The notes beneath the pieces are model-generated. The model was not told where the DNA came from. It was given only the letters and a program-made list of their open reading frames with translations, and ran no database searches. Positions 53,683 to 61,683 of a stretch of 64,000 nucleotides of DNA are shown in pieces (position 1 is the first letter of the stretch; each line of letters starts with the position of its first letter). The position numbers and the translations under genes are program-made. Source of the stretch: a candidate division TA06 bacterium SM23_40 (lineage in GTDB: Bacteria > LJUI01 > SM1-40); assembly GCA_001303705.1 (NCBI GenBank), contig LJUI01000004.1:1-64000 (forward strand), in the 5' to 3' direction.

Positions 53683-54825
53683 ATGGACGTACCGGTTGCC
53701 AAGCCGTTCTTCTCCAACGAGGAGGTGGAGGCAGTTCGCCAGGTCATCGCCAGCGGATGGGTCTCCCAGGGGCCCAAGGTGCGGGAGTTCGAGCAGGCAT
53801 TTGCTGCCTTTGTCGGCACGCGGGAGGCGGTGGCAGTCTCTTCCTGCACCGCAGCCCTTCATCTCTCCCTCGCCGCCTTGGGCATCAGGGAGGGGGATGA
53901 AGTGATCCTTCCCGCATTCACGTTCGTGGCGAGCGCTAATGTCGTGCTCTATCAGCGCGCCGTGCCCGTTCTCGCCGACATCGACCTCGACTCGTATACC
54001 ATCGATCCAGACGATGTGGAGCGATGCCTCTCGCCGCGGACCAAGGCGATCATGCCCGTCCATCTCTTTGGACTTGCCGCTGACATGGATCCGCTGCTCG
54101 AGACTGCCGCCCGCCATGGGGTATCGGTTGTGGAGGACGCCGCCTGCGCTCACGCCGCGACTCATCGTGGGCGAAACGTGGGCACCTTCGGCACAGTAGC
54201 CTGTTTCAGTTTTCACCCCCGCAAGCTTTTGAGCACCGGGGAGGGTGGTATGATAACGACCGATGACGCGGATCTCGCACGAAGGCTGAGGTCCCTCCGC
54301 TCGCACGGGGGGTCGGTCGAGGCCTACGAGAGACATGCGGCACGGTCGGTAGCGGAACCGAAGTTTGTGGAGCTCGGCTACAACTATCGGTTGACGGACA
54401 TACAGGCCGCCATTGGATTGGTGCAGCTCTCGAGGGCAGGTCAGATGCTCGAGCAGCGGCGGAAACTGGCGGATAGGTATGGAGAATCGCTCAAGGGGCT
54501 CAGGTGTCTGAGACTGCCGATGGAACCAGCCAGGGCTCTGCACACGTTTCAATCATATGTCGTGCGCGTGACGGAGGAATGTCAGGTCACGAGAGATGAG
54601 GTGATGGAGCAGCTTCAGTTGCGCGGGATCAGCACCCGGCGGGGGACTAACGCCATTCATCATGAACCGCTGTACCGTGGTCTGGTCCCTGCGGAGCCGG
54701 CGAAACTGAAGAGAAGTACTCATGCCGAGCAGAGCACGCTTGCCCTCCCGCTCTATCCGTCGATGACCGATGACGAGCAGGATGCGGTGATAGAGGCTCT
54801 GAGGGAGGTTCTTGCAAAGGAGTAG
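53683..54825 (+). CDS. DegT/DnrJ/EryC1/StrS sugar aminotransferase, WbpE-like
   Basis: 380 residues. This is a PLP-dependent nucleotide-sugar aminotransferase with VAKPFFSNEEVEAVRQVIASGWVSQGPKVREFE at the start, VSSCTAALHLSL, the aspartate region VVEDAACAHAA and the PLP lysine Lys181 in FHPRKLLSTGEGG. A GYNYRLTDIQAAIG loop follows. These enzymes aminate a keto sugar nucleotide using glutamate. Next to the WbpD-like acetyltransferase it could make a diacetamido uronic acid, or a perosamine-type sugar if the GMD-like product is its substrate. The ATG follows GGAGGGAGC. Confidence 0.93.
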   Translation: MDVPVAKPFFSNEEVEAVRQVIASGWVSQGPKVREFEQAFAAFVGTREAVAVSSCTAALHLSLAALGIREGDEVILPAFTFVASANVVLYQRAVPVLADIDLDSYTIDPDDVERCLSPRTKAIMPVHLFGLAADMDPLLETAARHGVSVVEDAACAHAATHRGRNVGTFGTVACFSFHPRKLLSTGEGGMITTDDADLARRLRSLRSHGGSVEAYERHAARSVAEPKFVELGYNYRLTDIQAAIGLVQLSRAGQMLEQRRKLADRYGESLKGLRCLRLPMEPARALHTFQSYVVRVTEECQVTRDEVMEQLQLRGISTRRGTNAIHHEPLYRGLVPAEPAKLKRSTHAEQSTLALPLYPSMTDDEQDAVIEALREVLAKE

Positions 54826-54834
54826 GGTAAGCGC

Positions 54835-57351
54835 GTGAGCACGAGAAATCGAATTGCTGGTTCCCTGATCGTATCCCTGTCTTTGCTCGTCTCGATTTCA
54901 TTGGCAGAGAGCGAGTCTGTCGCACAGGACGATGACCGCAAGGTCACGTCGGCCGCAACGGTCCAGACGCTTGATGCAAAGGCCAACGTTCAGCTGGACA
55001 CGGGGGAGTTCCCCTCTGCTCGGCGAACCTACCGTTCGATTCTGAAATCACTTGAAGGTGAACCAGTCGAGGCGCGTGTGGCGCCGTATCTGGGACTGGC
55101 GAGGTCGCTCATCGGGCTCCGTGAGTATGAGGAGGCGAGGGGAATCGTCGCTGCGGTACTCGACTCAGTGCCTTACGATGAGTGGACGGCCCAGGTGAAG
55201 CGTCGTGCTGGCGATATCGCGCTCCTTACCGGTGACTTCGCGAAGGCGGAGACGTTCCTTAGAGATGCGCTCGCCGATTCAGTCGATCGCGCTGCCCGCG
55301 ACACTCTTCTCATCCAGCTCGCCGAGTGCGCATTCCGCCAGGAGCGATGGCGCGAGGCAGCGAGCCTGTTTGCATCGCCAGTGATCGGGGACTCACTGCT
55401 CATTCCGTTCGCGCGGTATCGGATCGCGGCAAGTCTGGCACGTGACGGAGCAGTCGATGAGGCTCTGGCCGTACTCTCGGAGCTGGCCGACCGGCATGAG
55501 GATCGCTGGCTGGCGGTGCGGGCGCTGCAGCAGGCATTTGAGATTCAGTGTGAACATGAGATGTGGGATGAGGCGCTCCGCTCGGGCGCAGCTCTGCTGG
55601 CTCGGCATCGGGATCGGGTCGATGCAGGGCTGGTCCTCTATCGGATGGGCAGGTGTGAGGAGGAGCGGGGGAGGAGGGGGAGCGCGACGAAGTTCTACGC
55701 CCAGATTCTCCGAGACCATTGGGAGAGCGAGGGATCGATGTCCGCACGGGATCGGCTCGAGGAACTGGGCCAGCTGAGCATCAAGGATCGGTACTACGCA
55801 GGCAGGATCTCTTATGCCGCCGGGCGGCATAGGACGGCGATCTCCGACTTCTCGCGGTATCTTCGGCGCTACCCAAACGGACCGCATGCGGCAGAGGCAC
55901 GCTACTGGGAGGGGAGGGCACAATTCGATCGCCGGAGGTACAGAGATGCAGAGGCAGCATTCAGGAGCCTCATATCTTCCTCGTCGGGGCCTGATTACGG
56001 AGCTCGCGGGCTCTATTTCCTCGGCCGCACCTATGTGCGGGCGGGCAAGGATGAGGATGCGATAGCGTCGTACCGGCGGCTCGCCTCCAGGTACCCAACA
56101 GATCGTCTTGCTGACGATGGGCTCTATTGGGTGGGACGGATCTACGAGGATGCCGGGGACTTTGCTGATGCCTACGAAGCATACGCCCAGGTGAGCGAGC
56201 AGTTCCCCCATGGCGACATGGCCCCTTCGGCGCTGTACCGACGTGCGCTCATCGCTATCCGGGATTCAGAATGGGATGACGCCATACGGGTGCTGAGTGG
56301 GTACGTGAGGCGGTATCCAGAGGACGGGGACCTCCCGGCAGCGACCTACTGGTTGGGGAGATCCCACCAAACGAAGGGCGATACGGATCAGGCCGCGGCC
56401 GCGTATGAGCGAGTTGTCCAGGATTGGCCGCGTCACTACTACGCGTGGCTGGCGGCAGGTCGGCTGGACGAGATCGAGCGGTCGGGCAGCAGCAATCCCG
56501 TGAACGAGACCGGCCATGCCGGGCGGGACAGAGTGCGGTTCTTCTCGATCATCTCTCCACCGCCGATCGACCCAGCACGGTGGCTCTCATCGTGGGTAGA
56601 TCGAGGTGCGAAACGGGAATCGAACCGTTCGCTCCCTCCGGCAGGCCAGCGCGCCATGGCGCTTGCTGCTCTCGGGCTCATCGAAGCTGCCCAGGAGGAG
56701 TTCGAGGGCTTGGATCAAGCCGCGAATCCACATCAAGCGCTCCTCGCTGCGGAAGCAGCAAGTGGGGCCGGGCTCGACCTCGAGGCGATCTCCTTCGCGC
56801 GGGACGTATTGCAGCAGGCCCAGCGGGGCGGCCGGCACGATATTCCAAAGCGCCTCCTCGAACTCCTCTATCCGGCAAGCTTCGCAGAACTGATCGATGA
56901 CGCTGCGCTCGAGAATGGTCTCGACCCGTGCCTATTGCTCGCAGTGATCAGAGAGGAGAGCAGATTTGACCCGGAGGCCCTCTCCCGGGCTCGGGCGATG
57001 GGCCTGATGCAGATCATCGCGCCCACCGCGAAGAAGCTGGCGAAAGAGCTGGACGTACCGAGTTTCGTGATCGATGATCTGTATCGCCCTGCGGTGAGCA
57101 TCAGGTTCGGTGCTTGGTACCTTCGCGGATTGCTCGAAGAATTCGGCCGTCCGGAGCTCGCCCTCGCTGCCTACAACGCGGGCGAGAGTAGGGTGAGGGA
57201 ATGGCTCGAGAAGAGTGGTACTGATGAGCTCGATCTATTCGTGGAGAGCATCCCGTTCCAGGAAACGCGGCAATACGTGAAGCGGGTAATGGGCTCGTAC
57301 CATGTCTATCAGGCCCTGTGGGGCAGTCGTTTCGCCCCGCAGGCGAAGTGA
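54835..57351 (+). CDS. TPR-containing lytic murein transglycosylase (Slt-like)
   Basis: 838 residues from GTG 54835 (AAAGGAGTAGGGTAAGCGC upstream). A signal peptide (SLIVSLSLLVSISLAESE region) is followed by a long array of TPR helices (about 50-560; for example YLGLARSLIGLREYEEA, YWEGRAQFDRRRYRDAEAAF). The C-terminal SLT domain has catalytic Glu708 in AVIREESRFDPEA, then AMGLMQIIAPTA and ALAAYNAGESRVREWL. It cleaves the glycan backbone of peptidoglycan in the periplasm. The TPR ring architecture resembles Slt70. The stop is 3 bases before the NHL gene, so they are likely co-transcribed. Confidence 0.94.
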   Translation: MSTRNRIAGSLIVSLSLLVSISLAESESVAQDDDRKVTSAATVQTLDAKANVQLDTGEFPSARRTYRSILKSLEGEPVEARVAPYLGLARSLIGLREYEEARGIVAAVLDSVPYDEWTAQVKRRAGDIALLTGDFAKAETFLRDALADSVDRAARDTLLIQLAECAFRQERWREAASLFASPVIGDSLLIPFARYRIAASLARDGAVDEALAVLSELADRHEDRWLAVRALQQAFEIQCEHEMWDEALRSGAALLARHRDRVDAGLVLYRMGRCEEERGRRGSATKFYAQILRDHWESEGSMSARDRLEELGQLSIKDRYYAGRISYAAGRHRTAISDFSRYLRRYPNGPHAAEARYWEGRAQFDRRRYRDAEAAFRSLISSSSGPDYGARGLYFLGRTYVRAGKDEDAIASYRRLASRYPTDRLADDGLYWVGRIYEDAGDFADAYEAYAQVSEQFPHGDMAPSALYRRALIAIRDSEWDDAIRVLSGYVRRYPEDGDLPAATYWLGRSHQTKGDTDQAAAAYERVVQDWPRHYYAWLAAGRLDEIERSGSSNPVNETGHAGRDRVRFFSIISPPPIDPARWLSSWVDRGAKRESNRSLPPAGQRAMALAALGLIEAAQEEFEGLDQAANPHQALLAAEAASGAGLDLEAISFARDVLQQAQRGGRHDIPKRLLELLYPASFAELIDDAALENGLDPCLLLAVIREESRFDPEALSRARAMGLMQIIAPTAKKLAKELDVPSFVIDDLYRPAVSIRFGAWYLRGLLEEFGRPELALAAYNAGESRVREWLEKSGTDELDLFVESIPFQETRQYVKRVMGSYHVYQALWGSRFAPQAK

Positions 57352-57354
57352 ACG

Positions 57355-58746
57355 ATGCGGTCTACGCTACTGCTGGTACAGACGATTATCGTTACCATCT
57401 TGGTACTGGCGGCGACGGGTCTGGGAGACGGATACGATCCGACGACCCTGGTCTTTCCACCCTATGGTCACACTATGGGGTATCACAAGGCCACGTCGTT
57501 CCATCTCCGCCTTCTGTTGGGCTCGACGGTTCGATTCCGAAACCCGCAGGGTGTTGCGGTGGTGCGGTTGCGATCGACGGACGACCCTGTCGATCATCAT
57601 GATGATGACGAAGTCTCCGTGTACGCTGTGAATTCGGATGCCCATCAGATCGTTCACAATCGGTCATTGACGGACGTCGATATCTTCGGGCGTTTCGGTA
57701 GGGGGGAAGGTGAGTTCTGGAGCCCGCGGGGCATCGCCGCCAACGCCGATGGTGATGTCTACGTGGCCGATACGGAGAACCATCGCATCGTGCATCTGCA
57801 CGATGACGGTGAGGGGCTCTCGTTCGCGAAGACGATCGGGAAGTTCGGTGCCGCTCCAGGGGAGTTCGACCGCCCGAGAGGGGTGGCGCTCGACGCACGA
57901 GGGACCATATACGTGACCGATACCGGGAATCATCGTGTACAGGTCTTCTCGTCGGAGGGCGATTTCGTGCGCTCGATCGGAGACCCGCGAGGGGGCCGGG
58001 GGCGGGTCGAACATCCTGATGGGATCGCGGTCTACGATGGACGTGACCAGTGGTCATTCTATGAGGATCGGTCTCTCTATGTCGTCGATCAGCACGGGGA
58101 GCGTATTCAGCAGTTCTCTCTCGACGGTAGACTCATTGCCGCGGTGAAGATGTCTGACATCGGGGTGACAGACGCCGACATCGCATATCTGGCTGTCGAC
58201 TACTACGGAAACCTCTATGCCACCGACATGAGTAATCATCGAATTCATAAGTTCGATCGGTCGCTCCGCTACATCATCTCTTATGGACGGTACGGCACAG
58301 GCGACAAGGAATTCGATTCGCCGCGAGGCATCGGTATCTGGAAGCGATTTGGACAGGTGTTCATAGTGGAGAGAGAGGGTGCACAGTACTACTGGGTTGG
58401 GGTCGACGCATCGATCCGGGGGATCTTTCCCAGGACATTCGGGATCGAGCACAGCGGGACGACGCTGTCGCTCTATCTCACAGAAGCATGCGAAGTGAAC
58501 GTGAGCATCTCGGATGAGAACAAGAATGTGGTGCGGCGGCTCGTGCCGGAGTTATGGCGTGAACTGGGTGAGCACGAGATCGTCTGGGATGGCCTCGATG
58601 ATGCACGTCGGCCGGTCCCTCCGGGCGTCTATCGCCTCAATGTCACCGTCGAGCCGACCTACTCGTCCAAAGGGTATTTCAAGAAAGAGCTGACAGCGAC
58701 AGTCGTCAAGGTCGAGGAGACGGAGGATCTATCCTCGCGCGGATAG
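57355..58746 (+). CDS. Secreted NHL-repeat protein with FlgD-like Ig domain
   Basis: 463 residues. A signal peptide (1-24, MRSTLLLVQTIIVTILVLAA) is followed by NHL propeller repeats: FGRGEGEFWSPRGIAANADG, APGEFDRPRGVALDARG, IYVTDTGNHRVQVF, LYATDMSNHRIHKFD and KEFDSPRGIGI. A C-terminal FlgD-like Ig segment is present (EHEIVWDGLDDARRPVPPGVYRLNV). NHL propellers usually bind protein, carbohydrate or RNA; no enzyme motif is evident. The protein probably acts in the periplasm or on the surface together with the preceding transglycosylase and the following outer-membrane protein. Confidence 0.9.
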   Translation: MRSTLLLVQTIIVTILVLAATGLGDGYDPTTLVFPPYGHTMGYHKATSFHLRLLLGSTVRFRNPQGVAVVRLRSTDDPVDHHDDDEVSVYAVNSDAHQIVHNRSLTDVDIFGRFGRGEGEFWSPRGIAANADGDVYVADTENHRIVHLHDDGEGLSFAKTIGKFGAAPGEFDRPRGVALDARGTIYVTDTGNHRVQVFSSEGDFVRSIGDPRGGRGRVEHPDGIAVYDGRDQWSFYEDRSLYVVDQHGERIQQFSLDGRLIAAVKMSDIGVTDADIAYLAVDYYGNLYATDMSNHRIHKFDRSLRYIISYGRYGTGDKEFDSPRGIGIWKRFGQVFIVEREGAQYYWVGVDASIRGIFPRTFGIEHSGTTLSLYLTEACEVNVSISDENKNVVRRLVPELWRELGEHEIVWDGLDDARRPVPPGVYRLNVTVEPTYSSKGYFKKELTATVVKVEETEDLSSRG

Positions 58747-58796
58747 GCGACTGGCCCACTCACCTGTGTCAGAGCTCGTGAGCTGAGGAGCGAATA

Positions 58797-59843
58797 TTGC
58801 GGGGGAATCGAATTCTCTGGGGCATTGTGGGCACCGTCACTTTCGCGTTCTGGTGTGCGGAGATGGCAGAGGGAACGAAGTATGCAGGTGAGTACCTCAC
58901 GCTAGGTGTCGGCGGTCGTGCACTCGGACTCGGAGGCGCCTATGTCTCCATGGCAGATGATGTCACTGCCTCCTATTGGAATCCGGCCGGTCTGGCACTG
59001 CTCGACAGGCGTGAGATGTCATTCATGCACGCGGAGAACTTCGCTGGTATCGTTCAGTACGACTTCCTGGCATATGGTCAGGCATGGGGCGACTCTACGA
59101 GGCCGTCCGGCGTCGGGATAGGTCTGGTGCGTCTCGGCGTCGATGAAATTCCGGTAACGAGCACTCTTGAGTTGCTCGATTACGGGCTGGATGGAGAGCC
59201 CAACACGGGTGACGAGGGAGAGGGAAACGGTCGCCTGGACGTAAACGAGCGGATCGTATATGACGAGGACAAGATATCATGGACAAGCGACAATGAGATA
59301 GCGGTCTACCTTAGCTACGGCCGTGGCATGTCATCGTCTCTCTATCTCGGGGGAAGCGTGAAAATCCTCGGAAAATTCCTCTACGAGAATAGTGCGGTCG
59401 GGATCGGCGCCGACGTTGGGGCACTATACAGACCTCGGTCCTGGCTCACAGTAGGAGCTGTGCTGCAGGATATGACGACAAGTCCGCTGGTGTGGAATAC
59501 TGGTACACGCGAGACGATAACGCCGACTCTGAGGGCCGGCCTCAGTTCCCGCCACCTTGTGGAGAGGTTCGAAGGCGACCTGACGCTGGCGGCAGGAACT
59601 GATGTGCGGTTCGAGGAACAGAGTCTCGGCAGCACTCTATCTTCTGGCGGAGTAAGTCTTGACCTCCATGTTGGCGCCGAGTACCGATATCGTGACATGG
59701 TTGGAGTCCGCCTGGGTGCTGATCGTGGCCGACTCACTGCCGGGGCGGGGTTCTCGGTGCGGATGTTCCTGGCGGATTATGCGTTTCTCGCCCACGAAGA
59801 TCTGGGAAATAGCCACCGCGTCTCTCTTGGTGTTCAGTTCTGA
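58797..59843 (+). CDS. PorV/PorQ-type outer-membrane beta-barrel protein (UPF0164-like)
   Basis: 348 residues starting at TTG 58797, supported by GAGGAG seven bases upstream. A signal peptide leads to the family opening YLTLGVGGRALGLGGAYVSMADDVTASYWNPAGLA, shared by PorV/PorQ and UPF0164 proteins. Alternating hydrophobic strands continue to the end, which closes with ...SHRVSLGVQF, a terminal Phe typical of outer-membrane barrels. PorV is a shuttle for type IX secretion cargo in Bacteroidota; many relatives have no known role. With FlgD-ended proteins nearby, a surface-assembly function is plausible but inferred. Confidence 0.88.
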   Translation: MRGNRILWGIVGTVTFAFWCAEMAEGTKYAGEYLTLGVGGRALGLGGAYVSMADDVTASYWNPAGLALLDRREMSFMHAENFAGIVQYDFLAYGQAWGDSTRPSGVGIGLVRLGVDEIPVTSTLELLDYGLDGEPNTGDEGEGNGRLDVNERIVYDEDKISWTSDNEIAVYLSYGRGMSSSLYLGGSVKILGKFLYENSAVGIGADVGALYRPRSWLTVGAVLQDMTTSPLVWNTGTRETITPTLRAGLSSRHLVERFEGDLTLAAGTDVRFEEQSLGSTLSSGGVSLDLHVGAEYRYRDMVGVRLGADRGRLTAGAGFSVRMFLADYAFLAHEDLGNSHRVSLGVQF

Positions 59844-60024
59844 GGTTTTCCCTGATAGGGGCTGACCCGTAACCGCTACCAGGCCGGTACAGGGGTCGGC
59901 ATGACAATCTGGGCCCGGTCGTGCAACTGCCCGGAGAAAAGGGCGACTTCGGCTCGACCGCATCTCAGTGCCGAGGTCGACCAATCGTCGAGCGGGTGAG
60001 TGCCGCTGGCGGGAGGGGTGATCG

Positions 60025-60591
60025 GTGCGCGAGTTTGAATGGAAACGAAAAGGCGTGCACCTGGGAGCGATAGTCCTGCCCATACTGTACTACCTGCTCC
60101 CAGTGCCGGTCGGTCGGGCGTGTTTGCTCGCCCTGACCGGCATCGTGATCATCTTGGATGTCGTGCGGCTCCGACACTCCACGGCCCACTCAATATTCGT
60201 CCTCGTCTTTGGCCCGGTGATCCGGCGCCACGAGGTCTGGAGTCTTACCGGTGCTACGTATCTGCTCTTCTCTTCTCTGATCTGTGTGTTTGTGTATGAT
60301 AAGCCGGTGGCCGTTGCGGCTATCTCCTTTCTTGTCCTTGGCGATTTGATGGCCGCCATCGTCGGGACGCGCTGGGGGCGTGTCCGTGTGTGGGGAAAGA
60401 CGATCGAGGGAGCAGTCGCATGCTTCGTCACATGCCTGATCGTCGTCTGGGTCATCCCGGAATTATCGCTGCGAGTGGGGTTGGCTGGAGCCTTGGTCGC
60501 GGCTGTCGTCGAGATTGTCCCCGTGCCGCTCGATGACAACCTGAGCATCCCGCTCATGAGCGGTCTGGCAATGCAGCTCCTCACGTTGTGA
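60025..60591 (+). CDS. Diacylglycerol/polyprenol kinase-like membrane protein (Sec59/VTE5 type)
   Basis: 188 residues with about six membrane helices. The start motif EWKRKGVHL corresponds to the E-RK-H signature of the dolichol kinase/phosphatidate cytidylyltransferase-like superfamily. The later LGDLMAAIVGTRWGR and KTIEGAVACF segments are the nucleotide-binding loops, and VPLDDNLSIPLMSG is the C-terminal signature. GGGAGGGGTGATCG precedes GTG 60025. It probably phosphorylates a polyprenol or diacylglycerol and so could recycle the carrier used by the glycan locus. Substrate choice cannot be read from sequence. Confidence 0.88.
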   Translation: MREFEWKRKGVHLGAIVLPILYYLLPVPVGRACLLALTGIVIILDVVRLRHSTAHSIFVLVFGPVIRRHEVWSLTGATYLLFSSLICVFVYDKPVAVAAISFLVLGDLMAAIVGTRWGRVRVWGKTIEGAVACFVTCLIVVWVIPELSLRVGLAGALVAAVVEIVPVPLDDNLSIPLMSGLAMQLLTL

Positions 60592-60674
60592 CCTTAGCGA
60601 TCGAGACTGTCGGCAGACGTAGCGATCACCGACGGTACTTGCCGAAGGGCGATCAAAAAAGTCGAAAAATATGG

Positions 60675-60703
60675 TTGACATGCTATTGACGCTGTGGTAC
60701 CTT
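60675..60703 (+). promoter_or_regulatory. sigma-70-type promoter for the cold-shock gene
   Basis: TTGACA (60675-60680) and TACCTT (60698-60703) are separated by 17 bases. The leader is only about 50 bases, much shorter than the long thermosensing leader of E. coli cspA. Confidence 0.75.
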
Positions 60704-60761
60704 AATCAACTGAAGGCACCGCGTGTTAAGAGCTTCCAGCAGTAAGGAGGGTCAGAGGGTC

Positions 60762-60962
60762 ATGCCTAGGGGAAGAGTCAAGTGGTTCAATGAAAACAAA
60801 GGTTATGGGTTCATTGAACGCGAGGACGGTGAGGATGTCTTTGTTCACTTCTCGGCGATACAGGAAGAGGGATTCAAGACACTCACTGAAGGGCAGGAAG
60901 TCGAATTCGAGATAGTGGAGGGTGATAAGGGACTTCAAGCGTCGAATGTTACCAAAGTATAG
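60762..60962 (+). CDS. Cold-shock protein (CspA family)
   Basis: 66 residues, one OB-fold domain. Both RNA-binding motifs are present: RNP1 as KGYGFI and RNP2 as VFVHF. The opening [15 protein letters not shown] and the end [10 protein letters not shown] are standard for the family. These proteins melt RNA secondary structure. The ATG at 60762 follows AAGGAGGGTCAGAGGGTC. The gene is monocistronic, with its own promoter. An imperfect inverted repeat (CGAGGCT with AGCCTCG, about 61004-61034) lies just downstream and may end the transcript. Confidence 0.96.
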   Translation: MPRGRVKWFNENKGYGFIEREDGEDVFVHFSAIQEEGFKTLTEGQEVEFEIVEGDKGLQASNVTKV

Positions 60963-61259
60963 AGGGTCGATGTGAGGCGATAATTGAGGTGGCGAGGACT
61001 CCCCGAGGCTATTCAGATGCCAGGAGAGCCTCGCGTCTTGAGATGAGGCTGGAAGTGAGAGCTGGCCCCGGAGCGCAGATCTGCTGATAGAGCATACTGA
61101 TGGGGCGGGGCGATCTTTCGGCTGTGTCCCGCCGGAAGATCGGTAAGCCCCATATCCATAATCGTCCGGTGGCGCCAAGATAGAGCTGACGTGTACAGCG
61201 ATCGTGCGTTGCGAAAGCAGGCGGGTGAGCCGGCTTTCCGGATGGAAGGACCAGTGCGA
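60963..61259. other. Intergenic region between csp and the tRNA pair
   Basis: No gene is seen. It contains the possible csp terminator repeat at about 61004-61034 and a near-perfect 10-base inverted repeat at 61112-61141 (GATCTTTCGG with CCGGAAGATC, one mismatch, loop of 10). No clear tRNA promoter was found. Confidence 0.5.
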
Positions 61260-61334
61260 GCGGGAATAGCTCAGTGGTAGAGCGCCACCTTGCCAAGGTG
61301 GATGTCGCGGGTTCAAGTCCCGTTTCCCGCTCCA
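61260..61334 (+). tRNA. tRNA-Gly (GCC)
   Basis: 75 bases with encoded CCA. Acceptor stem GCGGGAA pairs with TTCCCGC; D-arm GCTCAGTGGTAGAGC; anticodon stem CCACC/GGTGG holds loop TTGCCAA, giving anticodon GCC; T-arm CGGGTTCAAGTCCCG. Confidence 0.97.
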
Positions 61335-61407
61335 TCTGTTTGGGTGGCATCGTCGTTCTGTGCGATAGGCGCATTCTACACGAAGTTCTTCCACAGAACG
61401 GAGTCGG

Positions 61408-61483
61408 GGCGGCATAGCCAAGTGGTTAAGGCGACGGTCTGCAAAACCGTTATGCTCCGGTTCGAATCCGGATGCCGCCTCCA
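61408..61483 (+). tRNA. tRNA-Cys (GCA)
   Basis: 76 bases with encoded CCA. Acceptor stem GGCGGCA pairs with TGCCGCC; anticodon stem ACGGT/ACCGT holds loop CTGCAAA, giving anticodon GCA; T-arm CCGGTTCGAATCCGG. It lies 73 bases after tRNA-Gly, probably on the same transcript. Confidence 0.97.
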
Positions 61484-61683
61484 GTGGGGGTAGCCGGATC
61501 AGAGTGCATGCTGCCCTTCCGACAACCGATAGGTCGGGAAGACAGAGGTACACAGGGCACCGCATAGCCTTGCGGCCTCGGTACCCGATCTGCCTGTCGA
61601 GGGTGAGGAGAGGGGGAACTGGGAGGAAGGCCCACTTGCGTCGCCCGGCACGAGTGGGTTTTTGCTTTGAGAGGAGGAGGAAG

